This document shows, piece after piece, positions 15,887 through 25,192 of a DNA stretch of 32,452 nt. A program made the position numbers and the translations under genes. The notes below the pieces were generated by a model. The model was not told the origin of the DNA and searched no databases. It worked only from the letters and a program-made list of their open reading frames with translations. Source of the stretch: JBBIPZ01 sp037442505 [NCBI: Deltaproteobacteria bacterium] (GTDB lineage: Bacteria > CALINM01); assembly GCA_037442505.1 (NCBI GenBank), contig JBBIPZ010000010.1, positions 1 through 32,452 of the forward strand, read 5' to 3'. Position 1 is the stretch's first letter. Each line of letters opens with the position of its first letter.

Positions 15887-17128
15887 CTATGCCAATTCTA
15901 CCCCTTCTTCATAAAGAATGATTGGTGGCTCGTTATTAGTAACCGTTTCTTCGCTAATAATGCACTCTTTTATATTTTTTTGACTCGGGATTTCATACAT
16001 CAAATCAAGCATAACATTTTCCATTATAGCCCTTAATCCTCTGGCGCCAGTATTTCTGTTGATTGCCTCACGTGCAATTGCCCTTAATGCCCCATCAGTA
16101 AACTTTAACTTAACACCTTCCATATCAAACAGGGCTTGGTACTGCTTAACCAAGGAATCTTTAGGTTCTGTAAGTATCTTAACCATAGCATCTTCATTTA
16201 ATTCCGTAAATGTTGCTATAACCGGAATACGTCCAACAAATTCAGGAATCAAGCCAAACTTGAGCAAATCCTGTGGTTGTATTTGCTCCAGCAATCTGCC
16301 TATCGGCCTTTCCTGTTTTTTCTGTATATTTGCAGTAAAGCCCAATGATTTGGCACCCATTCTCTTTTCGATAATCCTGTCTATCCCCTCAAAAGCACCG
16401 CCACAGATGAATAGTATATCGGTAGTATCCACACGAATATATTCTTGCTGCGGATGTTTACGCCCACCTTTTGGAGGGACATTAGCTATCGTGCCCTCAA
16501 GTATCTTTAACAATGCCTGCTGCACACCTTCGCCGGAAACATCTCTCGTGATAGAAGGATTGTCTGTCTTTCTTGCTATCTTGTCGATTTCATCAATATA
16601 AACAATGCCCCTCTGTGCCCTTTGGATGTCATAATCTGCAGCCTGTAACAGATATAAGATGATATTTTCTACATCCTCACCTACATAACCGGCCTCAGTG
16701 AGCGTTGTAGCATCAGCAATAACAAAGGGAACATCAAGTATCTTTGCGAGAGTCTGTGCAACTAAAGTCTTGCCTGTACCAGTGGGTCCCACAAGAAGTA
16801 TGTTGCTTTTTTTTAGCTCAACATCAAAATTTTTCCCTCTATTTTTAGCCAAAATTCTTTTGTAGTGGTTGCTTACAGCAACAGAAAGTACTTTCTTTGC
16901 CTTTTCCTGTCCTATTACGTAATCATCAAGCACTTTTTTAATATCAGCAGGCTTTGGAACCAGCAGATCATCATATTTTACCTTTTGCTTCTCTTCTTCC
17001 TCCCGCATAATATCGTTACATAGCTTAACACATTCATCACATATAAAGATGTTTGGACCAGCAATTAGCTGTTTAACTTCCGTCTGTCTTTTGCCACAAA
17101 AAGAACATCTAATATTATCTTTATTCAC
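15887..17128 (-). CDS. clpX: ATP-dependent Clp protease ATP-binding subunit ClpX
   Basis: ClpX unfolds tagged or misfolded proteins and feeds them to ClpP. The 413-residue protein has the N-terminal C4 zinc-binding domain (CSFCGKR and CDECVKLC). Its AAA+ module has Walker A GPTGTGKT, Walker [11 protein letters not shown], the pore loop GYVGED, the [13 protein letters not shown] segment and the [12 protein letters not shown] stretch of ClpX. Length and order are normal and nothing is missing. It begins 10 bases after the clpP stop, in the conserved order tig-clpP-clpX. Confidence 0.99.
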   Translation of the reverse strand: MNKDNIRCSFCGKRQTEVKQLIAGPNIFICDECVKLCNDIMREEEEKQKVKYDDLLVPKPADIKKVLDDYVIGQEKAKKVLSVAVSNHYKRILAKNRGKNFDVELKKSNILLVGPTGTGKTLVAQTLAKILDVPFVIADATTLTEAGYVGEDVENIILYLLQAADYDIQRAQRGIVYIDEIDKIARKTDNPSITRDVSGEGVQQALLKILEGTIANVPPKGGRKHPQQEYIRVDTTDILFICGGAFEGIDRIIEKRMGAKSLGFTANIQKKQERPIGRLLEQIQPQDLLKFGLIPEFVGRIPVIATFTELNEDAMVKILTEPKDSLVKQYQALFDMEGVKLKFTDGALRAIAREAINRNTGARGLRAIMENVMLDLMYEIPSQKNIKECIISEETVTNNEPPIILYEEGVELA

Positions 17129-17138
17129 AATTTACCCC

Positions 17139-17741
17139 TTATTTATCCATCACAGAGCTTCTTTTTTCAATAACCTTATCAATAATGCCATACTCCACCG
17201 CTTCAGAGGCTGACATAAAAAAGTCTCTATCAGTATCAACTTCTATCTTTGATATTGCCTTACCTGTATGCAAAGCCAAAATTTTATTAAGATTTTCTTT
17301 AACCTTTAAAATTTCTCTGGCTCTAATAGCAATATCACTTGCCTGCCCTTCTGCACCACCCAATGGTTGATGAATCATCACCTTTGCGTTAGGCAAAGCA
17401 AACCTTTTGCCCTTAGTGCCACCTGCAAGTAAAATTGCAGCCATACTTGCCGCCTGCCCGACACAAAATGTACTTACATCTGGCTTTATATACTGCATTG
17501 TATCGTAAATCGCCAGCCCAGAAGTAACATAACCACCTGGCGAGTTAATGTATAGGAAAACATCCCTATCAGGATCTTCAGATTCAAGGAATAATAGCTG
17601 AGCGATAATACTGTTAGCTACCTCATCATTAATCGCCGTTCCAAGCATTATTATACGATCTTTCAAAAGCCTTGAATATATATCGTAAGAACGTTCTCCC
17701 CTACCCGTCTGCTCAACCACAAAAGGTATGTAGTAACTCAC
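17139..17741 (-). CDS. clpP: ATP-dependent Clp protease proteolytic subunit ClpP
   Basis: This is the serine peptidase that forms the tetradecameric barrel of ClpXP. Counting from the proposed GTG start, the catalytic triad is Ser99 (GQAASMAA), His124 (MIHQPLGG) and Asp173 (DTDRDFFM). The start is set at the GTG at 17741, giving [11 protein letters not shown] as the normal N-terminus and 200 residues. GGAGGAG lies about 7 bases before it, overlapping the tig stop codon. An ATG at 17786 would add 15 non-conserved residues and overlap tig. Confidence 0.97.
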   Translation of the reverse strand: MSYYIPFVVEQTGRGERSYDIYSRLLKDRIIMLGTAINDEVANSIIAQLLFLESEDPDRDVFLYINSPGGYVTSGLAIYDTMQYIKPDVSTFCVGQAASMAAILLAGGTKGKRFALPNAKVMIHQPLGGAEGQASDIAIRAREILKVKENLNKILALHTGKAISKIEVDTDRDFFMSASEAVEYGIIDKVIEKRSSVMDK

Positions 17742-17745
17742 TATT

Positions 17746-19011
17746 TTACTCCTCCACAACACTATTTTGGGAAAGTATAAAATCAAACACTTTCTTATTA
17801 AGCAAATCCAGATGAAAGCTTTCTCTCAATTTATGATTATTAAGGTATTTTACCTTTTCCATATCAGGAAAGCCCTGTAACAACTCCGTGAGTTTTTCTT
17901 CGACTTCTTCTTCAGTTACATCAATATTTTCAGCTTCTCTAATAGCCCGTATCAGATATTGTTGTTTTAAACTATTTTCAGCCTCTGGAATATATTTTTC
18001 TACAACAACATTCCAATCAAAATTTAACTGTTCAGGGGCTAAACCATACCTCTTATAAGCATTATAAAGGTCTTCCGCCATTTTGATAGCTAAATTGTTT
18101 ACCAGGGATGCAGGAACTTCAAAAGGATTTTCCTTGGCAAGAATATTAAACACCTCTGTCTTGAAATCTTTTTCTACATCTTTAGTTTTTCTGGAATTAA
18201 TCTTTTCTTTAATGCTATTGGTCAATTCTTCGAATGTTTTAAATCCTTCTTTTTCTGCAAGCTCTTCATTTGAGGGATAAGCGGGCTTTTTAATTCCTTT
18301 CACCTCAAGTGAGACAAAACCCTCTTTAGAAGCTAAATTTTTATCCTGCAAATCTTCTGGGTATTTTATAACCACTTCTTTTTTTTCACCAACTTTGGAA
18401 CCAATCAAGGCAGCTTTAATGTCTGAAAAGGTCTCGCCCTTTGACAGGTCTATAGTTTCGTGAAAGTTCGCACCTTTCTCTTCACCATTTACAGAAAATC
18501 TATTTATATACACGTCCACTACATCTTTATCTTCGCATACAGCATCTTCACCTTTATTAACATACTCAACATATTTATTTATCAGTATTTTAACTTCTGC
18601 ATCTACATCCTCGTTCGTAACACTAACCTTCTTTTTATAAAAAGTTAAGCCTTTATAGTTTTTTAATTCCACCCTGGGATGGAGCTCAAGCATAACATCA
18701 AATAAAAAACCGTCTTCGCTGAATTTCTGGTCTTTAAGTAGCGGCGTCGTAGCAAGATCAAAATTATTTTCTTCTACAATGCTTTTTAAACTTTCTTTAA
18801 TAACTTTATCGGCGTACCTCTCCATTGCTTCTGGCATGTAAAGCTTCTCAACCATAGAAAAAGGTGCTTTACCTTTCCTGAAACCTTTAATTTGCGCCAC
18901 TTTGGCAATCTTCTGCAGTTCGGCTTTTAAACCATTTTCAACATCATCTTTGGGAAAAGTAACCGTAACATTTTTAGTTACACTGTTAACATCCTGAATA
19001 TCTACCTTCAT
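17746..19011 (-). CDS. tig: Trigger factor, ribosome-associated chaperone and prolyl isomerase
   Basis: Trigger factor binds the ribosomal exit tunnel and protects nascent chains. The N-terminal domain carries the ribosome-binding signature [13 protein letters not shown]-type PPIase region follows around residues 150-240 and a long helical C-terminal domain completes the usual three-part layout; about 420 residues is normal. Two tandem ATGs are possible. AAGGAG stands 5 bases from the second (19011) and 2 from the first (19014), so the second is preferred. tRNA-Leu lies 22 bases upstream on the same strand. Confidence 0.97.
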   Translation of the reverse strand: MKVDIQDVNSVTKNVTVTFPKDDVENGLKAELQKIAKVAQIKGFRKGKAPFSMVEKLYMPEAMERYADKVIKESLKSIVEENNFDLATTPLLKDQKFSEDGFLFDVMLELHPRVELKNYKGLTFYKKKVSVTNEDVDAEVKILINKYVEYVNKGEDAVCEDKDVVDVYINRFSVNGEEKGANFHETIDLSKGETFSDIKAALIGSKVGEKKEVVIKYPEDLQDKNLASKEGFVSLEVKGIKKPAYPSNEELAEKEGFKTFEELTNSIKEKINSRKTKDVEKDFKTEVFNILAKENPFEVPASLVNNLAIKMAEDLYNAYKRYGLAPEQLNFDWNVVVEKYIPEAENSLKQQYLIRAIREAENIDVTEEEVEEKLTELLQGFPDMEKVKYLNNHKLRESFHLDLLNKKVFDFILSQNSVVEE

Positions 19012-19036
19012 CATATCTCCTTAAATTTGATAATAA

Positions 19037-19116
19037 TGCGAGAGAGGGGAGTTGAACCCCTACGGTTGCCCACTGGATCCTAAGTCCAGCGCGTCTGCCA
19101 GTTCCGCCACTCTCGC
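19037..19116 (-). tRNA. tRNA-Leu (anticodon TAG)
   Basis: The 80-base type II tRNA has the acceptor stem GCGAGAG/CTCTCGC with discriminator A. The anticodon stem-loop CTGGA CTTAGGA TCCAG gives TAG, a variable arm is present, and the T-arm is AGGGG TTCAACT CCCCT. CCA is not encoded. It is likely transcribed from the promoter at 19129-19158. Confidence 0.96.
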
Positions 19117-19128
19117 TTAAGGTATAAT

Positions 19129-19158
19129 ATTATACGAAATTACAAAGATTTTGGTCAA
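19129..19158 (-). promoter_or_regulatory. Promoter of tRNA-Leu and probably the tig-clpP-clpX operon
   Basis: TTGACC (19158-19153), an 18-base spacer and a perfect TATAAT (19134-19129) end 12 bases before the tRNA-Leu 5' end. No other clear promoter lies between the tRNA and tig, so read-through is likely. Confidence 0.7.
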
Positions 19159-19340
19159 GTATTCAAAATTTTTGGTCCCAGATAGTTAAAGACACATTTA
19201 TCATTAAATTATACTTTTGAAAAAGCTATCTTGCTCTTGAGCTCATATGAAAGCCCCTCTGGTCGTAACGTATTAATTTATAACAAAATTAAAAACCTTT
19301 TCCAATGATTTTCAAGCCCATAGAACACTAAAATTGTTAA

Positions 19341-19369
19341 TTGTTAATTCAAACGCCCTCTGGTATTAT
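19341..19369 (+). promoter_or_regulatory. Candidate promoter of cbiQ-cbiO
   Basis: TTGTTA (19341-19346), 17 bases, TATTAT (19364-19369), 28 bases before the cbiQ ATG. The rest of the 281-bp gap (19117-19397) holds no gene, and I see no B12-box riboswitch in it. Confidence 0.45.
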
Positions 19370-19397
19370 ATTATCAATAAAAAATTTTTGAGGCTTT

Positions 19398-20213
19398 ATG
19401 AAATTCGATGAAGAGTTTTTTAATTTAGGATATATCGACAGATTGGCATATAAAGATACGTTTATTCATAACTTAGACCCACGAGTTAAAGTTTTTGTAA
19501 CTATTATTTACATCATCACTGTTGTATCGTTTTCAAAATACGAAGTTACAATGCTTTTGCCTTTTTTTATTTTTCCGGCAGTCTTTTTAACCATTGGTGA
19601 TGTGCCTTTTTCATTTGTATTAAAAAGGTTGCTGATTGTATTCCCGTTTGCTTTTTTTGTTGGCATTTTTAACCCCATCTTTGAAAGGACAACTGCCTTT
19701 TATATCTTCGGTTTCCCAATATCTTATGGTCTGATATCCTTCATTTCGATAATATTAAGATTTTTGCTCACCATCAGCATTTTAATTATTCTTATTGCAA
19801 CCACATCTTTTTCAGGTGTCTGTTACGCCCTAAAAAAATTTAGAGTCCCGGAGCTTTTTATCAATCAACTGCTTTTTTTATACAGATACATTTTTGTACT
19901 TGTAGAGGAAGCAATGAGGATGGTGCGGGCCAAGGAATTACGTAGCTTTAACAAAAGGGGGACTGAGATTAAACATTTTGCAAGCCTTATAGGAACACTG
20001 TTAATAAAAACTATCGAAAGGGCCGAGAGAGTCTATCATGCAATGTTATCAAGAGGATTTAAGGGTAACATGGCGTACAGCAGAGGCAATAACAAACCTG
20101 GCATCAAGGACACGCTTTTTACTATAATTTCTATAGTCACAATTTATTTTTTTAGATTTCACAACGTTTCAAAGTTGTTAGAAAATTTAATCAAAGGAAT
20201 AATTAAATTATGA
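19398..20213 (+). CDS. cbiQ: ECF transporter transmembrane (T) component, CbiQ family
   Basis: This integral membrane protein has about five to six helices. The N-terminal H-N-L-D-P-R-V-K and the cytoplasmic coupling stretches R-A-K-E-L-R-S and E-R-A-E-R-V-Y-H-A-M-L-S-R-G-F (Ala-Arg-Gly-like motifs) contact the ABC ATPase. Length is 271 residues, normal for CbiQ/EcfT. TGAGG precedes the ATG. It overlaps cbiO by four bases. CbiQ-type units import cobalt or nickel with CbiM, or vitamins with other S components. No S component is present in the window, so the substrate is open. Confidence 0.9.
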   Translation: MKFDEEFFNLGYIDRLAYKDTFIHNLDPRVKVFVTIIYIITVVSFSKYEVTMLLPFFIFPAVFLTIGDVPFSFVLKRLLIVFPFAFFVGIFNPIFERTTAFYIFGFPISYGLISFISIILRFLLTISILIILIATTSFSGVCYALKKFRVPELFINQLLFLYRYIFVLVEEAMRMVRAKELRSFNKRGTEIKHFASLIGTLLIKTIERAERVYHAMLSRGFKGNMAYSRGNNKPGIKDTLFTIISIVTIYFFRFHNVSKLLENLIKGIIKL

Positions 20214-20941
20214 GTCATCATATTGTACAGTTTGAAAATGTTTCATATCAATACCCTGATGGGACAAAAGCTATAAAAAACATCTCTTTTTTAATTGCAC
20301 ACGGAGAATCAGTAGGAATTGTTGGGGCTAATGGTTCTGGTAAAACAACCTTATTAATGCATTTAAATGGCTACATCTTGCCTACTGAAGGCACTATCAA
20401 TATTGGTGACATTTTACTAAATAAAAAAACACGTCAGGAAATAAGAAAGAAGGTAGGACTTGTCTTCCAGAACCCAGATGACCAACTCTTTATGCCAACT
20501 GTTTATGAAGATGTTGCTTTTGGACCTATAAATCTTGGAATGGACGAAAAAACAGTAAAAGAAAAAGTTAGGCAGGCTTTATCATTAGTCAACTGTTACG
20601 AGCTAAAAGATAAACCTCCTCATCATTTATCAGGTGGGCAAAAACGTTCTGTTGCAATAGCAACTGTTATATCTATGGATCCGGATATACTCGCAATGGA
20701 CGAGCCATCATCAAATCTGGACCCAAAATCACGCAGGTACTTAATTAATCTACTTAAGAACTTTAAACATACAAAAATTATAGCTTCTCACGATTTAGAT
20801 TTAATTCTCGATGTCTGTAATAGATGTATTGTTTTAAAAGACGGGACTATAGTTGCCGATGGAGACACAAAAACAATCTTAAGCGACAAAATGCTGCTTG
20901 AGTCAAATAATTTAGAGTTACCATTAAGCATGCAAAGGTAA
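20210..20941 (+). CDS. cbiO: ECF transporter ATP-binding component, CbiO family
   Basis: This ABC ATPase of 243 residues energises uptake with CbiQ. Walker A is G-A-N-G-S-G-K-T-T with Lys45. The Q-loop is L-V-F-Q-N-P-D-D-Q-L-F, typical of ECF A-components. The signature is L-S-G-G-Q-K-R, Walker B is I-L-A-M-D-E-P, and the switch His is in A-S-H-D-L. Only one A component is present, so it should act as a homodimer. The gene ends 13 bases before the convergent DUF2207 gene. Confidence 0.94.
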   Translation: MSHHIVQFENVSYQYPDGTKAIKNISFLIAHGESVGIVGANGSGKTTLLMHLNGYILPTEGTINIGDILLNKKTRQEIRKKVGLVFQNPDDQLFMPTVYEDVAFGPINLGMDEKTVKEKVRQALSLVNCYELKDKPPHHLSGGQKRSVAIATVISMDPDILAMDEPSSNLDPKSRRYLINLLKNFKHTKIIASHDLDLILDVCNRCIVLKDGTIVADGDTKTILSDKMLLESNNLELPLSMQR

Positions 20942-20954
20942 GTTAACAGCTACT

Positions 20955-22676
20955 TTACCAACTACCTCCTCCGCCACCACCTCCACCGCCACCCGAGAAT
21001 CCCCCGCCAGAAGAGAATCCACTTCCACCACTACCAGCTGAGGCTGGTTGAGAAGTAAAAGCTGTATTCATATCAGAAATACTTGAATTGATTGATTTTA
21101 CAAAAGCTACTGTGGAAAATGTGTCGTAGTAATAACCCTTATACCAACCAGGTGGTTGTGATAATAAACCATCAAACTTTTTTGCCCATTCATCTGCAAC
21201 TCCAAGGGCTATTGCATAAGGAAGTGTTTTGTCAAAATAGTTAGGATCTTCTTTTAGCAGCATATTAAGTCTTACCTTCTCCACCCTTTTTACAAAATCT
21301 TTAAAACCTTCCAGTATCTTATAAATTTGCAGCCCTCGTGAGGTTTTTTTAGGCATTATTCTTGAAAAAAAGAAAATGATAGCTGAGCTCAATAGCAAAG
21401 ACAAAAATAAGTCCAGCCTTTTAAACATAGCGCCTGAAACAAAACTGATAAAAACGAAAAGAATTGACAACCCACCAAAAAGTTTTGAATAGGTACGTGA
21501 TGACGTATAAATTTGCAACTCGTCAATCTCTTGTTCTAAGTAAGACCTTGCAATATTAATAGTCTCGTAAAACTGATTCTTCAAAGTACTAATCCTGCAA
21601 CTATTAGTTAGGGGCGGAAAAAGACCGGTAAAAATAACTTTTTCATAGGATTTTGCATTTTCGGGGAGATCTTTTAGTTTCGTTAGAACATAATCAACCT
21701 TTTTGAAAATTAATACCAATGGATCTTCTACCTGCTCAATTTCGATATAACCATTTGCTGCCCAGTAAAATATAAGTGAGATTAAGTCTCTATTGTCAGC
21801 AATATCATCAATAACTACACCAGCTTCGGCAGGGTTTATTTCAGATGGAGGCTTATAATAAACCATCTTTACATAACTATCATCCCGCCCCCACAACCAC
21901 CACATTGTAAAAAAGACTATAAAAACTAAAACTGGAATTAAAAAAACTCCATTATTGATTAAAAATAGCCTCACATTTAAAAAAAAGTCGCCCTCTGTCA
22001 GATAATTTTCAGGTAGTTTAACGCCGACAGTCACCCCTTCTCGTGGCGACAAAGCACTGTTCGATTTTACAATGAGGGTTTGTCCATCAAAGGTGTAATC
22101 AACATCTGTTTCAGTGGAACCATAACGTCCAGTGTAAATAAAAAAATCATCTACAGTAGTCTCTAACTGAGTAGGGAAAAAAACATACGCTTCAAATTTT
22201 TCAATGGGGACATCCCATTCGTTACCAATTATATTCCAGTAAAATTCTGAATGGTTCTGAAAGAAATTTATTCCCCCATAAACTTTATAGTAGATGCTGT
22301 ATCTTTTATCACCTGACACATATTTTTTAGCATCACCTATACGTATTACCAGATACTTACCTTCCTTATACACTTTAAACATTTCATCTGGAACGTTTAT
22401 GTCAAAAATGTGATACCGAAAATCTTTACTTAGGGAGAATGGTCTTTTTGCAACATCTTCACCAGACACCTTCTGGTATATATATGGTATTTTTCTAAAT
22501 ATGCCATGTCTTGGTTCAGTGAAATTGACGTTAATTTCCTCTTTAACTTCAATAACTGAATTCTTCTTTATTGTCACGTCAACATTATAACTTTTTATTG
22601 TAAAGAATTCTGCAAAGGCGTTTGTTGCAGCTAAAATGAAAAAAGACACGCTGATAAGCCTAATCAAATTAAGCAT
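20955..22676 (-). CDS. DUF2207-family membrane protein with Gly-rich tail
   Basis: The order is a signal peptide (MLNLIRLISVSFFILAATNAFA), a DUF2207 extracytoplasmic beta-domain (about 25-240, with PRHGIFRKIPY), one membrane helix ending in WWLWGRDD, a cytoplasmic segment, two more helices around 400-450, and a C-terminal tail SGGGFSGGGGGGGGGGSW. The family is widespread and of unknown function; the tail is a family trait. The ATG at 22676 gives a clean signal peptide. A GTG at 22697 would add seven residues and coincides with the predicted transcription start of a candidate promoter. Neither codon has a Shine-Dalgarno. Confidence 0.88.
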   Translation of the reverse strand: MLNLIRLISVSFFILAATNAFAEFFTIKSYNVDVTIKKNSVIEVKEEINVNFTEPRHGIFRKIPYIYQKVSGEDVAKRPFSLSKDFRYHIFDINVPDEMFKVYKEGKYLVIRIGDAKKYVSGDKRYSIYYKVYGGINFFQNHSEFYWNIIGNEWDVPIEKFEAYVFFPTQLETTVDDFFIYTGRYGSTETDVDYTFDGQTLIVKSNSALSPREGVTVGVKLPENYLTEGDFFLNVRLFLINNGVFLIPVLVFIVFFTMWWLWGRDDSYVKMVYYKPPSEINPAEAGVVIDDIADNRDLISLIFYWAANGYIEIEQVEDPLVLIFKKVDYVLTKLKDLPENAKSYEKVIFTGLFPPLTNSCRISTLKNQFYETINIARSYLEQEIDELQIYTSSRTYSKLFGGLSILFVFISFVSGAMFKRLDLFLSLLLSSAIIFFFSRIMPKKTSRGLQIYKILEGFKDFVKRVEKVRLNMLLKEDPNYFDKTLPYAIALGVADEWAKKFDGLLSQPPGWYKGYYYDTFSTVAFVKSINSSISDMNTAFTSQPASAGSGGSGFSSGGGFSGGGGGGGGGGSW

Positions 22677-22703
22677 ACAAAAACTTTTATTTTGCACGAT
22701 TAA

Positions 22704-22732
22704 TAATTAGCATAAAATTAAATAAAAATCAA
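22704..22732 (-). promoter_or_regulatory. Weak candidate promoter of the DUF2207 gene
   Basis: TTGATT (22732-22727), 17 bases, TAATTA (22709-22704). The expected start point falls at the GTG at 22697, which would make a leaderless or very short-leader transcript. AT-rich context makes chance matches likely. Confidence 0.3.
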
Positions 22733-22780
22733 AAAAAGAACGCCTTATAGACATCCCTGTTTTTTTTAGCAATTTATAAC

Positions 22781-24442
22781 CTAATAATTTTGCTTTGTTA
22801 TACTTTCTAATCTTGCTTTGTATTCATCATTCCATGGTGCATGGAGTATAGCCTTTTTCAAAAATACAACTGCATTGTTGTAGTTTCCTTGCATCATGTA
22901 TATATCCGCTAATGCGTTGTATGCAAGGTCATAAAAAGTATTAATTTTAATCAGACGAAAAAAGGTATCTTCAGCCTCTCTTAACATATTTAAATGTTTG
23001 TATGTTTCCCCTAAATAATATAAGGCATCGAAAAAACTTGGATTGTCTGAAATAACAAGCGTAAAGTACTGCTTCGCATCTTCGTAACGACCTAAATCAA
23101 AATATACCCTACCCAGACCATACAATGCACCATTATGTTTTGGTTGTATTTCTAATGTTTTTTTAAAGGCATCTTCGGCACCTTTATAGTCTTTTGCAAG
23201 AGCAAGACTTATTCCTAAATTATTGTAAGCAAAAGCACTCTTAGGTGCATCTTCAACCATTTTTCTGGCAAAAGCAGGATAATTTTTCCATATCCAGTTT
23301 CTTTGCATAGTATATACCGAAATAAAGAGTATTAAAATGGTATAAAATGCCTTACCAAAAAAATTTAGTTTAAACTCTTTGTCAAAAAATAGATTTTTTG
23401 TTAACAAAACAAAAATAACAATCATCGCTAAGGATGGTAAAAAACTATACCTATCGGCAATTGGGGAGGGACGTATTATTGCAAATAAATTTGATGCTGG
23501 CAAAAGTATAACACAAAACCAGATAACGAAAAATTTTACCTGATTTTTTTTATCAATAAAAGTGATTGCTGTTAATATAGCAACAATTAATATAAACGTT
23601 AAAAATGTCAAAAGGCTAATGCTTTTTAAAGGCGTTACATCATAAAAAACTTTTAGCTCAATCGGGAGGAAAGTAATTTTTATATGGTGAATGAATGCCA
23701 CTATAGCTGTGAATAAACGTTCTTTAAATGCATCATTAAAACCAAAAAAAACAGGTAAAAATAATCTTCTTAACACAAAGTAAATCATCAACACTAAAAC
23801 AAAAGGCACGATATCTTTGGCTAAATCTTGAATATCTTTTTTTAAAAATAACCGTTCATAAAAGATGATGATAAGCGGAAACAGCACAGCATTTTCCTTT
23901 GACAGGAGTGCCAAAAAAAACAATATTACGGCAAAGCATCTTTTTAGAATTGTAAAACGCCAATCAGAAAAATATACCAAAAAGGATGAAAGCATAAAAA
24001 AAGCTGACAAAAGCTCGTTTCTTGCGCTAATGTTTGCAACTACTTCACAGTGTGCAGGATGGGCGGCAAAAATTAATGTTGATAAAAACGCAATCTTTTC
24101 CGGAATTTCGCATTTTTTCAGCACAAAGAAAGCAAGTACTGCAACTAAAGAATTAAGTAAAACATTTGTAAAATGATAGCCATAAGGATTTTGTTTACCC
24201 CATAAAATAGTATCTAAAGCAAGTGAGTATGTAAAAACAGGCCTAAAATATACAGGCATGTTGGGATTCAGGTTTTCTTTAAATAGTCTAAAAAAAGTGA
24301 ACTTTATATTATCAAGAAGTGGATTGTAAACAATCTGCTGCAGATCATCCCATGCAAAATCCATCAAAGCTGTGTTTATAAACACAACGAGTGAAAAAAG
24401 AAAAATAAAAATTATTAAGTATGACGAGTTCTTACCTCTCAT
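22781..24442 (-). CDS. TMTC-like GT-C membrane glycosyltransferase with C-terminal TPRs
   Basis: The N-terminal ~380 residues form about ten membrane helices. The first extracytoplasmic loop has F-A-W-D-D, the acidic motif of GT-C glycosyltransferases, and H-P-A-H-C-E-V-V-A-N-I-S-A-R-N-E-L-L resembles the conserved region of TMTC/DUF1736 O-mannosyltransferase-like proteins. Residues about 390-550 hold four to five tetratricopeptide repeats (AYNNLGISLA, ALYGLGRVYFDLGRYEDA, ALYYLGETY, AYNALADIY). A role in protein O-glycosylation from a lipid-linked sugar is inferred from the family; donor and target are unknown. Start context is AAAGAAAAG only, a weak Shine-Dalgarno. Confidence 0.85.
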   Translation of the reverse strand: MRGKNSSYLIIFIFLFSLVVFINTALMDFAWDDLQQIVYNPLLDNIKFTFFRLFKENLNPNMPVYFRPVFTYSLALDTILWGKQNPYGYHFTNVLLNSLVAVLAFFVLKKCEIPEKIAFLSTLIFAAHPAHCEVVANISARNELLSAFFMLSSFLVYFSDWRFTILKRCFAVILFFLALLSKENAVLFPLIIIFYERLFLKKDIQDLAKDIVPFVLVLMIYFVLRRLFLPVFFGFNDAFKERLFTAIVAFIHHIKITFLPIELKVFYDVTPLKSISLLTFLTFILIVAILTAITFIDKKNQVKFFVIWFCVILLPASNLFAIIRPSPIADRYSFLPSLAMIVIFVLLTKNLFFDKEFKLNFFGKAFYTILILFISVYTMQRNWIWKNYPAFARKMVEDAPKSAFAYNNLGISLALAKDYKGAEDAFKKTLEIQPKHNGALYGLGRVYFDLGRYEDAKQYFTLVISDNPSFFDALYYLGETYKHLNMLREAEDTFFRLIKINTFYDLAYNALADIYMMQGNYNNAVVFLKKAILHAPWNDEYKARLESITKQNY

Positions 24443-24455
24443 CTTTTCTTTTGCC

Positions 24456-24484
24456 TTTCAGTATTTTCAGTAATATTTTATAAT
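24456..24484 (+). promoter_or_regulatory. Candidate promoter of the 24503-28244 operon
   Basis: TTTCAG (24456-24461), 17 bases, perfect TATAAT (24479-24484), 18 bases before the first ATG. The -35 box is poor; the -10 box is good. It lies in the 60-bp gap between divergent genes. Confidence 0.45.
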
Positions 24485-24502
24485 AAAACTGGTGATTTAA
24501 AA

Positions 24503-25192
24503 ATGAGATATATTGCTTTTGCAGTATTTTTTATATTAATTGGTTGCTCATCAGCTGTCAAGCTCAATCAAAGCTCGGCTACTGGTATTAAAGGAACAGT
24601 TGTTAATGAGTTAAAACAACCAGTAGGAGACGTCTTTGTTTATTTGTATCACTCCATTTCCTCAAAACTGATCGGTCCTGCTGATTTTATGGAAAAAACA
24701 TCGGATAATGGAACTTTCTTTTTTGATGTGCCCGAGGGAAATTATTATGTTGTTGCAAGAAAAAGAAGTCACGGTGGAGATGCTGGGCCTCTCAAGCAAG
24801 GCGATAGAGCAGCTATCTACCAAAAAAATCCTGTGAAGGTTCTTCCTAATAAAACTTCTGAGATTGAAATAGTTCTGCCTGAAAGAAAAACATTTTACTT
24901 TAAAAGAACCCCTTTTGGAAACACATCTTTAACCGTAAGAGTTACACCAGATACCGATAAAAATTTAAAACTCCTTATTTACCGTGGCGAATCGTTAAAA
25001 AGGGCTCCAGATTATATTGTTGATTTTGAAAAAAATAAGGTCTTAATTTCTCTTGACGACAATGAAAAATATGTTCTGGTAGTTCGCGAAGAGCTAAGAG
25101 AAAAGGTTTCTGCAGATGAGATTTATATTGAATACGGTCCTTTTAGTCCTTCTAAAATAAATGGCGAAATAGTGATTGAGTTACAAAAATGA
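24503..25192 (+). CDS. Lipoprotein with carboxypeptidase-regulatory-like domain
   Basis: A lipoprotein signal (FAVFFILIGCSS, lipobox LIGC) is followed by a beta-sandwich of the carboxypeptidase-regulatory-like type at about residues 28-130: G-I-K-G-T-V-V-N...P-V-G-D-V-F-V-Y-L, then D-N-G-T-F-F-F-D-V-P-E-G-N-Y-Y-V-V-A-R. The C-terminal ~100 residues are beta-rich and unassigned. It contains no enzyme motif; a structural or binding role at the envelope is inference. The stop TGA overlaps the start of the next gene by four bases. Confidence 0.8.
   Translation: MRYIAFAVFFILIGCSSAVKLNQSSATGIKGTVVNELKQPVGDVFVYLYHSISSKLIGPADFMEKTSDNGTFFFDVPEGNYYVVARKRSHGGDAGPLKQGDRAAIYQKNPVKVLPNKTSEIEIVLPERKTFYFKRTPFGNTSLTVRVTPDTDKNLKLLIYRGESLKRAPDYIVDFEKNKVLISLDDNEKYVLVVREELREKVSADEIYIEYGPFSPSKINGEIVIELQK

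Noticed and set aside
16059-16601. 180-residue plus-strand frame inside clpX
   Set aside because: It is the antisense shadow of a highly conserved gene, with no start signal or family match.
19117-19397. Cobalamin or other riboswitch upstream of cbiQ
   Set aside because: No B12-box sequence or paired aptamer layout could be recognised; only a 9-base repeat (CCCTCTGGT at 19255 and 19356) was seen, probably chance.
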